DNA of 64,000 nt, from contig CAJUQK010000012.1 in the NCBI GenBank assembly GCA_910588205.1, forward strand, positions 1 to 64,000, in the 5' to 3' direction. Both the position numbers and the translations under genes were made by a program. Shown in pieces: positions 1-6,286 of this stretch. This DNA is from an uncultured Eggerthellaceae bacterium (lineage in GTDB: Bacteria > Actinomycetota > Coriobacteriia > Coriobacteriales > Eggerthellaceae). The notes under the pieces were generated by a model. That model worked only from the letters and a program-made list of their open reading frames with translations. It did not search any database and was not told the origin of the DNA. Position 1 is the stretch's first letter. Each line of letters opens with the position of its first letter.

Positions 1-86
1 TCAAGCGCCACATAGCCAGAGAGGTCTACAAGCTCTTGAGGGATCCCTTCGGGAAACATAGAGAACCTTACAAAAAGAGGGCTTGA
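1..86 (+). CDS. 3' end of a transposase-like gene (partial, possible IS110 type)
   Basis: Reading from base 3 the sequence encodes 27 residues before a TGA at 84-86, including HIAREVYKLLRDPF. The basic HIAREVY segment resembles the extreme C-terminus of IS110-type (DEDD) transposases. The rest of the gene is outside the window, so catalytic residues cannot be checked. It may mark an insertion next to or inside the ICE. Family assignment rests on this short segment only. Confidence 0.4.
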   Translation, partial: KRHIAREVYKLLRDPFGKHREPYKKRA

Positions 87-102
87 CGACTATAGGAGCC
101 TC

Positions 103-375
103 ATGAGCACTGACCTCATGACCTTCATCGCCCGCAAGGAGGAGATACGAGCCCTTGCCAACGATGACCCGGACTTCGCCGAGCTGCTCGACCGCTACGA
201 GACCTTCTCGAAGGACACGACCACCTGCAGGCTGATCGGGCAACTGGATGACAAGGCCTGGGAGAGACGACGTTACGAGGAGCTTCAGCTCCAGCACGAG
301 ATCGAAGACAGGCTCAGGGCACATCAACGATCTGCCCATAGCTCAAGATCAGACAGCAACCATGACGAGGAGTGA
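103..375 (+). CDS. small hypothetical protein, 90 aa
   Basis: I do not recognise this gene. The start ATG is preceded by an AGGAGC ribosome-binding site. The product is hydrophilic and probably helical, rich in charged residues (RKEEIRALANDDPDFAELL near the N-terminus), with an Arg/Ser/Asp-rich tail. It has no signal peptide or membrane segment. Its stop abuts the next small gene, so the two are probably translated together, upstream of the SRAP gene on the same strand. A role as a small accessory protein of the ICE is inferred from position only. Confidence 0.6.
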   Translation: MSTDLMTFIARKEEIRALANDDPDFAELLDRYETFSKDTTTCRLIGQLDDKAWERRRYEELQLQHEIEDRLRAHQRSAHSSRSDSNHDEE

Positions 376-380
376 TGACC

Positions 381-599
381 ATGACGATGACGAACAAAGA
401 AGAGCTGAAGCTGCAAGACGCGCTCACAACCGGCCTGTTCAACCTGACCGGCATCCAGCAAGCGCTCTGGCACGTCCGCGAGGAATCCAGCGAGTACCCG
501 ATGTTCCAGGTCCTCGCAGAGTCTTTGTCGAACAACATCAAGGTGATCGTAGAAGCGATGCCTGAGGAATGGCGAAAGGGACTCTGGCCATTGTCGTAA
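381..599 (+). CDS. small hypothetical protein, about 72 aa
   Basis: I do not recognise this gene. Three start codons are possible (GTG 372, ATG 375, ATG 381). The GAGGAG at 367-372 is best spaced for ATG 381, giving MTMTNKEELK. The protein is soluble, acidic and probably helical, without cysteines. It follows the previous gene directly and precedes the SRAP gene, so all three may form one transcript. Confidence 0.55.
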   Translation: MTMTNKEELKLQDALTTGLFNLTGIQQALWHVREESSEYPMFQVLAESLSNNIKVIVEAMPEEWRKGLWPLS

Positions 600-690
600 A
601 CGCTTGAAACACAAGGAGCGCATCTAGTCGCTTGCATGCAGCGCTTCTGGGATGATTGAGCCACCAATGAGCGGAAGCGAAGGGATGGCC

Positions 691-1335
691 ATGTGCGGTA
701 GGTTCGTGATGCTGACATACGACGAGGTGGTTGATGTCATCAGGAGCATCCAGATGGACACGCCCTACATCATCGAGCCCGATTGGCCAGCAAGACGACC
801 ATCGGCTTATCCTGGCTCCATCGTTCCCATCATCACGCCAGACGAGGGCTTGCTCGTGCCGCAGGACCTCAAATGGGGCTTCGAGGTGGAATGGCGGAAG
901 GGGCTGGTGTTCAATACGCGCATCGACTTAGCCTTGGGCCCCAAGGCTGGCATGTGGAAGAAGCCCATCGCCGAGGGAAGGTGCATCGTCGCCACAGCAG
1001 GCTTCTTCGAGCCCCATGCCTCAGAGACTATCCGCAGCTCGCGCACCGGTAAGGAAATCAAGCGGCAGTACTTCTTCGAGACGCCGGGGAATCATCCGAC
1101 ATTCCTGGCTGCAGTGAGGAACGAGAATGCCTTCTCGGTGGTGACCACAGAGCCCAACCGATGGGTGTCGCCCATTCACGACAGGATGCCGATAGTTCTG
1201 GAGAGGCAGGACATCCCGCTTTGGCTGGAGGGCGATTTCGAGACGTTGGCGGACAGGAGCCGAACCGTGCTCGAGGCTGCTCCCGTAGACGAGCTTGAGG
1301 CTGCAGAGCGGCCAGCCCAGCAGCAGCTCTTCTAA
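691..1335 (+). CDS. SOS-response-associated peptidase (SRAP/HMCES/YedK family)
   Basis: The protein starts MCGRF, the hallmark of SRAP proteins. After removal of Met1, Cys2 forms a thiazolidine crosslink to abasic sites in single-stranded DNA and protects them from cleavage. I chose ATG 691 rather than upstream starts because the mechanism needs Cys at position 2. Other expected residues are visible: Asn75 in FNTRID, Glu107 in GFFEP and His163 in SPIHDRMPIVL. At 214 aa it is of normal length. The C-terminus ends QQQLF, which could be a clamp-binding-like tail (inference). It lies beside a Y-family polymerase and near SSB, which fits handling of damaged ssDNA during conjugative transfer. Confidence 0.9.
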   Translation: MCGRFVMLTYDEVVDVIRSIQMDTPYIIEPDWPARRPSAYPGSIVPIITPDEGLLVPQDLKWGFEVEWRKGLVFNTRIDLALGPKAGMWKKPIAEGRCIVATAGFFEPHASETIRSSRTGKEIKRQYFFETPGNHPTFLAAVRNENAFSVVTTEPNRWVSPIHDRMPIVLERQDIPLWLEGDFETLADRSRTVLEAAPVDELEAAERPAQQQLF

Positions 1336-1598
1336 TCCTCCTCGTAGACCTTCTCTTCAACGAACCAGCGCGGGGCCTCATAATAAAGGTTCGTGATCAC
1401 CTTTCCGATGCGCACGGTGTAGCAGAGGCCATCGCCGCCCACCCGCTTTGCTGATTGACGACGCGGCTTGCTTACTTCGTCGAATGCATAGGTCTTTCCG
1501 TTCCACCAAAGCAAAGATGTCGGGTGAATGGTGCCATCTTCATCAACCCTCGTTGTGACAGCGACGTATCTCTTCTTCCTCTCGGTTATGCCTTGCAT
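1332..1598 (-). CDS. small hypothetical protein following the Y-family polymerase
   Basis: This 88-aa protein is encoded 6 bp after the polymerase gene, on the same strand, and ends in a 4-bp tail-to-tail overlap with the SRAP gene. It appears beta-rich, with several aromatic residues (LLWWNGKTYAFDEV, LYYEAPRWFVEE). A small protein of this kind often follows UmuC/DinB-like genes on Gram-positive mobile elements, so co-expression in the SOS response is likely. Its biochemical function is unknown. Confidence 0.75.
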   Translation of the reverse strand: MQGITERKKRYVAVTTRVDEDGTIHPTSLLWWNGKTYAFDEVSKPRRQSAKRVGGDGLCYTVRIGKVITNLYYEAPRWFVEEKVYEED

Positions 1599-1604
1599 GA
1601 AGCA

Positions 1605-2876
1605 TCACCTGAGGAATCCGATCGGATGCACGGTGTTGTCGCGCTTGATGTCGAGCCCGGACATGGCCTCGTCGGTGAGCTCCATCCCGCGCCTCACGCA
1701 TGCGTTCCCGAAGCGACGCCTCAAGGCGTCTATGGTGAGATCCAGGCGCTCCATGAGCGCTATGCGATCGGCGTTGCCGAAGAGGTCATGCTGAAAGGGC
1801 TCCTTCATGGAAACCAAGTTCGTCGTGCGCACATGGAGGGCGCGTATCGCGCGATCCTCGTCAAGAGGCTGGTTCTCCAGGAGCAGCGCCATCGCTGTGT
1901 TGGCGATCTCTTTGGTGAGACATGTCGGGGTCTTGAGAGTGCGCTGCCGCGTGTACCCCGAAAGGTCACCGGCACGCCTGACCCCGATAGATATCGTCCT
2001 GCATCGGTAGCATGACTCGCGAAGCCTCTGCGATACGGATTCAGACAGCAGCCAGATGAGCGCCTTGGCGTCCGGCTCGCTCACGAGGTCGTGGGGTGCG
2101 GTGAGGCCGTTGCCTATGCCCTTGATGTCATACTCCACATCCGCCCGCTCGTAGTCCATGACGCGCACAGGGCTTACGTCTTTGCCCTGGGCGAACAGGC
2201 ATAGCATGAACCCGATTTTTCCGAAGCGCCTCTTCAGGAAATAGTCTCCCGCATGCGCTAGGTCGCCTATCGTCTTGTAGCCCGCCGAGATGAGCTTCTT
2301 CTCCGTTGCGCTACCCACGTAAATCATGTCTCGAACCGGGCGGCTCCATGCCACCTCCTTGTAGTTCTCAGGCGTGATGGCGATGATGCCGTCGCCGGGA
2401 TCCATGTCGCTTCCCAGCTTGGCGAAGACCTTGTTCCAGCTCACGCCCACGCTCACCGTCAGTCCGAGCTCTGACTTGACGCGCTCGGAGATCTCCTGGG
2501 CGACGTGCATCTCGTCCCCACCGAATAGGGGCAGCGATCCTGTGACGTCGATCCATGCCTCGTCCAGCCCGAAGGGCTCCACCAGATCGGTGTAGTCGTA
2601 GTAGATCATCCGCGCCAAGCGGGAGTAGCGCTTGTAGGCAGCGTAGTCCGGCGGCACGATGATGATGTTGGGGCACACCTTCTTCGCTTCCCAGATGGCA
2701 AGCCCCGTCTTGACGCCGGCAGCCTTCGCTTGGCGCGACTTAGCCAAGATGATGCCATTGCGCTTCTTCGGATCGCCCGCGACGGCGATGGGCTTCCCTC
2801 GAAGCCCTGGATCGAGGTGCTGCGCGACGGAGGCGTAGAACGCATTCATGTCGATGTGCATGACAACTCTTTGCAT
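1605..2876 (-). CDS. Y-family DNA polymerase (DinB/UmuC type)
   Basis: This 423-aa protein performs translesion DNA synthesis. The N-terminus HIDMNAFYASV carries the first catalytic Asp of the Y family. The second acidic motif is present as GLDEAWIDVTGS (palm domain, around residues 100-115), followed by a helix-hairpin-helix-like region and a little-finger domain. Start ATG 2876 has a GGAGG site a few bases upstream. It lacks an obvious serine protease cleavage domain, so it is not a UmuD fusion. Upstream there is a consensus promoter and a perfect LexA-type box, so DNA damage should induce it. Plasmids and ICEs commonly carry such polymerases; its neighbours SRAP and SSB fit the same theme. 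Confidence 0.9.
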   Translation of the reverse strand: MQRVVMHIDMNAFYASVAQHLDPGLRGKPIAVAGDPKKRNGIILAKSRQAKAAGVKTGLAIWEAKKVCPNIIIVPPDYAAYKRYSRLARMIYYDYTDLVEPFGLDEAWIDVTGSLPLFGGDEMHVAQEISERVKSELGLTVSVGVSWNKVFAKLGSDMDPGDGIIAITPENYKEVAWSRPVRDMIYVGSATEKKLISAGYKTIGDLAHAGDYFLKRRFGKIGFMLCLFAQGKDVSPVRVMDYERADVEYDIKGIGNGLTAPHDLVSEPDAKALIWLLSESVSQRLRESCYRCRTISIGVRRAGDLSGYTRQRTLKTPTCLTKEIANTAMALLLENQPLDEDRAIRALHVRTTNLVSMKEPFQHDLFGNADRIALMERLDLTIDALRRRFGNACVRRGMELTDEAMSGLDIKRDNTVHPIGFLR

Positions 2877-2900
2877 CTTGCCTCCGATCTCTCATAAAGG

Positions 2901-2912
2901 GAACATATGTTC
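2901..2912 (-). promoter_or_regulatory. LexA (SOS) box
   Basis: GAACATATGTTC is a perfect palindrome that matches the Gram-positive and actinobacterial LexA consensus GAAC-N4-GTTC. It lies 25 bp upstream of the polymerase start and just downstream of the predicted transcription start, so LexA would block elongation or promoter escape. Confidence 0.85.
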
Positions 2913-2926
2913 GTGTTGGATAATCT

Positions 2927-2955
2927 ATAGTACCCCTCCGACGCAAACTCGGCAA
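2927..2955 (-). promoter_or_regulatory. sigma-70 type promoter of the Y-family polymerase
   Basis: On the minus strand TTGCCG (2950-2955) and TACTAT (2927-2932) are separated by exactly 17 bp. The predicted start of transcription is near 2920, eight bases before the LexA box. Confidence 0.65.
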
Positions 2956-3043
2956 TCGAACAAATTGTGTTTTCGGAAATCCTTTCTCTGACTCTCAACC
3001 TTTTATGAGACTAGGTATTCTTTTACGAGAAAGGAATTTTGCT

Positions 3044-4042
3044 ATGCAATTCGATAATTCATTTTGGGTGGTTCGACAGTACTTGCAGAACGTTATCGAG
3101 GAATTGTCTTATCCGACACCTTCTTGCGATGTGAACTTCACGCTCAATAACTTTTCACAGGTATTCACACCAATGCACCTTTATAGGTATAGAGAATGCG
3201 GACGGGAACATTCGTTTTCCGATATCGAAAGCAGTCAAATCACGCTTACTGCCGCATCTGAGTTTCCAGATATCCATGATGCAGCAATACATGATACGGG
3301 TGAAATGGAGAGAATGGCTGATCGCATCGTAAGCCAAACATCAGAAACTCGTGCTGCAATGCTTGAGATCATGAAGAATGCAGGAGTGCATCCGGAAAGC
3401 GAAACAGCGAAGAGATTCAATGTCTTCACAGATGAGTTCTTTGATCTTCCGAGCAATACACAGCGAGAACAATTAGACAAAATGACACGGCAGATAAAAG
3501 AGGCCATTAACCCGCAGCAATACAGCAATAGTTTGCGCGAGCAACTACAGATAGCGTGCTTATGCGGAAATCCCAACTCAAGCTATATGTGGGAGAACTA
3601 CGGTGGCAATGGTTCTGGGTATGTCATTGAGTACAAGGTATCCCAGCTATTTGATATTGACCTTGATAACAATCAGCGCCCATTGATATTGCCTGTCATC
3701 TACGCAAGCCAACTACCAGACACATTTTTGCTTCCTGTTTCGCAAATCATCGAGCCAACCGCCGGTTCAGTGATGCGAGAAGACATCTTCGAGGGCATGA
3801 AGACAATCAATCTCATTAAATGCGTTTTCTACAAACAGATCGATCCTTTTGTAAAAGAGGAAGAATGGCGATTGCAGCTCACGCCACAGAATTCCGAGAA
3901 AGGCGACCAGCACATCTTCAGAAATATCTGTCCATCACGACTTATCGCTGGAACCTATATGACTGAGCTGGATAGGAAGCGATTGCAGAATTGTGGGAAA
4001 GCGAACAGCATCCAGGTCGATGAAGTGAAGAAAAAAGAATAG
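3044..4042 (+). CDS. DUF2971 domain protein
   Basis: This is a soluble protein of 332 aa. The segment LYRYRECG followed by a stretch listing predicted beta strands (ITLTAASEFPD) is typical of DUF2971 proteins, whose function is not established and which often occur on mobile elements next to defence genes. I chose ATG 3044 because GAGAAAGGA lies 8 bp upstream; an earlier in-frame ATG at 3005 lacks a site. The gene is clearly more AT-rich than its neighbours, which suggests recent acquisition as cargo. No partner gene adjoins it. A defence role is only a guess. Confidence 0.75.
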   Translation: MQFDNSFWVVRQYLQNVIEELSYPTPSCDVNFTLNNFSQVFTPMHLYRYRECGREHSFSDIESSQITLTAASEFPDIHDAAIHDTGEMERMADRIVSQTSETRAAMLEIMKNAGVHPESETAKRFNVFTDEFFDLPSNTQREQLDKMTRQIKEAINPQQYSNSLREQLQIACLCGNPNSSYMWENYGGNGSGYVIEYKVSQLFDIDLDNNQRPLILPVIYASQLPDTFLLPVSQIIEPTAGSVMREDIFEGMKTINLIKCVFYKQIDPFVKEEEWRLQLTPQNSEKGDQHIFRNICPSRLIAGTYMTELDRKRLQNCGKANSIQVDEVKKKE

Positions 4043-4063
4043 GGAGGAAGATCCTCCCTATTC
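4037..4063 (-). terminator. intrinsic terminator after the YraN-like gene
   Basis: A perfect 12-bp stem (GAATAGGGAGGA and its complement) with a 3-base loop is followed on the minus strand by TTTTTT. On the plus strand it overlaps the stop of the DUF2971 gene but has no T-tract there. Confidence 0.8.
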
Positions 4064-4081
4064 AGCGACCGTGAATCGCAG

Positions 4082-4618
4082 CTACTTGGCAGCATCTCCT
4101 CTGAGTGCGTTGATCTGGTGACGAATCATAGCTCTGTCAGAACCGATGACGACAATAGAGATGATATCGAAGCGAATAGCGAGATCACGAAGCTGAGTCT
4201 TTTCAAGATACGCAATCGCGATCTTCTCATACCGCTTGCGCTTGGACTCCGTGAACGTATTGCTCGGAAATCCTCTGCTGGTGTCCCTGCGCGTCTGTAC
4301 CTCGACGAAGGCTATGCAGTCTTCGTCTGTGGCGATGATGTCCACCTCACCGGCGTAACAGGTCCAATTGCGTTCAAGGATATCGTACCCTCGATGCGCG
4401 AGGAATCGTGCCGCTGCTTCTTCGCCACGAGCGCTTAGTTCCTTCGAGTGGTGCGTTGTCTTCTTTGGGACAGTATCACTCTTCGCAGAGGCCGCATTGG
4501 TCTCAGCAGCATCGCGACGTCGCGCGTTGCGTCTCGCTGTTGTGGATTTCGTTGCTGCTCTCTTTGTCGCGGTGCTAGTCTTGGGCTTGTCCAGAACCCC
4601 TGTTGCTGTCTTTGCCAT
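4082..4618 (-). CDS. YraN/UPF0102-family protein with a basic N-terminal tail
   Basis: Residues from about 58 onward are a UPF0102 domain: SARGEEAAARFLAHRGYDILERN, then GEVDII and FVEVQTRR, which form the D-x(n)-E-x-Q/K nuclease-like motif of the restriction-endonuclease fold. The family is about 120 aa and its cellular substrate is not settled. Here about 57 extra N-terminal residues rich in Lys, Arg, Ala and Thr (for example TKRAATKSTTARRNARRR) form a disordered histone-H1-like tail that probably binds nucleic acid. The start is supported by GGAAAGGAAG upstream. Presence on an ICE rather than beside chromosomal rnhB or rpsB-region genes is unusual. Confidence 0.8.
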   Translation of the reverse strand: MAKTATGVLDKPKTSTATKRAATKSTTARRNARRRDAAETNAASAKSDTVPKKTTHHSKELSARGEEAAARFLAHRGYDILERNWTCYAGEVDIIATDEDCIAFVEVQTRRDTSRGFPSNTFTESKRKRYEKIAIAYLEKTQLRDLAIRFDIISIVVIGSDRAMIRHQINALRGDAAK

Positions 4619-4931
4619 TTCATCTTCCTTTCCTATATGGACTCTCTATGTCAACAGGGGTGCCGGCAGGCATCCCTGGGGATGCCTATCGGTCAGAATG
4701 TAGCTGCGTTTTCAAGGTGCTTGCTCTTCACCCGTATTCGAGCGGAGCGCGAATGCCTGATCATCCTCGCAAAGCGCGCGGACATCGCAGAGGTGCAGAG
4801 AGACGTTCGGGCATCTATGATCGTGCCTGTCTATACATATGGGAATGCATGGTGCGGCTTTGTCAGCCAGCTTGAAAGGACGAAGCCCTGCGGTCGTATC
4901 CTCATACACAAAACGGAAGGATGACCGGATC
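4619..4931. other. intergenic region between divergent genes
   Basis: About 310 bp separate the YraN-like gene (minus) and the small DNA-binding-like gene (plus). Several frames stay open but none has a convincing start site or recognisable product. It probably contains the two divergent promoters. I see no strong repeats. Confidence 0.4.
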
Positions 4932-5135
4932 ATGATGACCACGAAATCGTATCGGATGGATGAAGCGACCCTTGAGCGCATAGAGCAACTTGAAAGCTCA
5001 AGAGAGCTGCACGCTGGTAGAAGGACGCTTGAGACCACCGCAACGCAAGTGCTGCGGGATGCGGTGGAGATGCTGCACCGGCACGAGCTGGGCCATGAGA
5101 GCATCATCTCTCCTCAAGACCCGCGCTTCGCCTGA
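4932..5135 (+). CDS. small ribbon-helix-helix-like protein
   Basis: The 67-aa product (MMTTKSYRMDEATLERIEQL at the start) has the strand-helix-helix pattern of an Arc/MetJ-type DNA-binding protein: a short basic strand, then two amphipathic helices. I placed the start at ATG 4932, behind GGAAGG; ATG 4935 is equally possible. It could regulate its own promoter or the neighbouring ssb/conjugation operon. No toxin gene adjoins it. Confidence 0.55.
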   Translation: MMTTKSYRMDEATLERIEQLESSRELHAGRRTLETTATQVLRDAVEMLHRHELGHESIISPQDPRFA

Positions 5136-5148
5136 TTCGAACATAAAA

Positions 5149-5175
5149 AGATCGGGTGCGTTGTGCACCCGATCT
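5149..5175 (-). terminator. intrinsic terminator of ssb
   Basis: An 11-bp perfect stem (AGATCGGGTGC and its complement) with a 5-base loop is followed on the minus strand by a run of T. It sits 50 bp past the ssb stop codon and just after the stop of the convergent small gene. Confidence 0.8.
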
Positions 5176-5225
5176 GCGACCTGACTTCGAATCATCGACC
5201 CAAAGCCATCACTGAAGAGGGCTCG

Positions 5226-5633
5226 CTAGAAGGGAATGTCCTCGTCGTAGAGCGCCACATCGACGCCAGGGTCGACGGTGAGGCCAGATTCGGATCCATC
5301 ACCCTTCTTGCCAGAGCAGAGATCGATGTTCTCCACAATGACTTCCAGCTTGCTGCGCTTCTGTCCGTCGCGCTCCCACTGAGACCAGCGGAGCTTGCCG
5401 TCCACGGCAACCTTGGAACCCTTCGAAAGATGGGGAGCAAGGCCACTCGCGCGATTGCCGAAGATCGTGCAGTCGACGAAGTTGGCGTGGTCTTCGTACT
5501 CGCCGGTCTGGCTGTTCTTGCGCTTATCGTTCACAGCGATGCTGAACGAAAGCACGGCCACACCGCTTGCCGTGGTGCGAAGCTCCGGGTCGCGGGTCAG
5601 ATTGCCGCTCAGGACTACTCGATTGATGCTCAT
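5226..5633 (-). CDS. ssb: single-stranded DNA-binding protein
   Basis: This 135-aa protein begins MSINRVVLSGNLTRDPELR, the standard SSB OB-fold start, and contains FSIAVND and the NFVDCTIFG strand. It ends in the acidic tip DEDIPF that recruits replication and repair partners. It is shorter than chromosomal SSB because the Gly/Pro-rich linker is short, as is usual for plasmid and ICE copies. An AAGGAG site precedes the start. It is transcribed away from the transfer operon and would protect transferred single-stranded DNA. Confidence 0.95.
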   Translation of the reverse strand: MSINRVVLSGNLTRDPELRTTASGVAVLSFSIAVNDKRKNSQTGEYEDHANFVDCTIFGNRASGLAPHLSKGSKVAVDGKLRWSQWERDGQKRSKLEVIVENIDLCSGKKGDGSESGLTVDPGVDVALYDEDIPF

Positions 5634-5980
5634 GTGCTATCTCCTTGTCTGTTGCGCACTTCGGTCTCGTGCAGCGTCCTTGCTGCATAGGTCGATTCGA
5701 GATGTCAAAGTGCTGATGGTCGCTTCGTGCTCCTGACGGCACGAATAGCGGATGCATCGCCGAAGCTATCCCAGAAGCTCCTGGCCTCTCAGGTTGGCAA
5801 GCGCATGGGCAACCCTTCCCATCCGCAGGTATATATGGGCTGCGCTCAGTCTCACTGCAAGACTCCATCAACCCTGTATTGACCTTGGCACCGAGCAGAC
5901 CGCAATCCGCATGGCACCAAGAGCGGGAGCAATCCAGCTCACTACATTCGTCAAGGAAACACCGCCCTTAGGAGATGCAC
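5634..5980. other. divergent control region between ssb and the transfer operon
   Basis: These 347 bp must hold the promoter for ssb (minus) and probably the main promoter of the 17-kb transfer operon (plus). A TTGACC near 5879 could be a -35 element, but no good -10 lies at the right distance. I see no long palindrome. No convincing gene is present. Confidence 0.4.
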
Positions 5981-6286
5981 ATGGCAGTCAATGACACCCT
6001 CAATGAAATGTTCGGGATCGTGGGATCTATCCTCGGCACCGTGACCGATGGGCTCTACGGCATCGCGCCCAAGCTCATCGTGATAGCCATCCTGGTTGCC
6101 CTCATCGGCGTCGTGTTCTGCTCCAGCATGCAGCGTGGCGCGAAGATCGCAGCGGTCATAGTGATCGCGATCGTGGCCTTCGCGTTCGGCTTTTTGCCTG
6201 ACATCGTGAACGGACTCCTCGGTGCCGCAGGCGATGCCCAGATTGCATCGGCTTCGTCGAACGCGCTTGCCGATGCTCTTGGATAA
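5981..6286 (+). CDS. small pilin-like membrane protein, first gene of transfer operon
   Basis: The 101-aa protein has an N-terminal amphipathic part and two long hydrophobic segments (about residues 28-48 and 55-75). This is the layout of VirB2/TrbC-type pilin subunits and of small membrane proteins that open conjugation operons in Gram-positive ICEs. AGGAG at 5970-5974 supports ATG 5981. It overlaps the coupling-protein gene by 14 bp. A second protein of similar size and layout lies at 8782. Function is inferred from size, topology and position. Confidence 0.7.
   Translation: MAVNDTLNEMFGIVGSILGTVTDGLYGIAPKLIVIAILVALIGVVFCSSMQRGAKIAAVIVIAIVAFAFGFLPDIVNGLLGAAGDAQIASASSNALADALG

Noticed and set aside
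1..400. Left attachment site of the ICE
   Set aside because: I found no copy of the tRNA-Gly core GCTTCCCAAGCT here, so the left end is probably outside the window.
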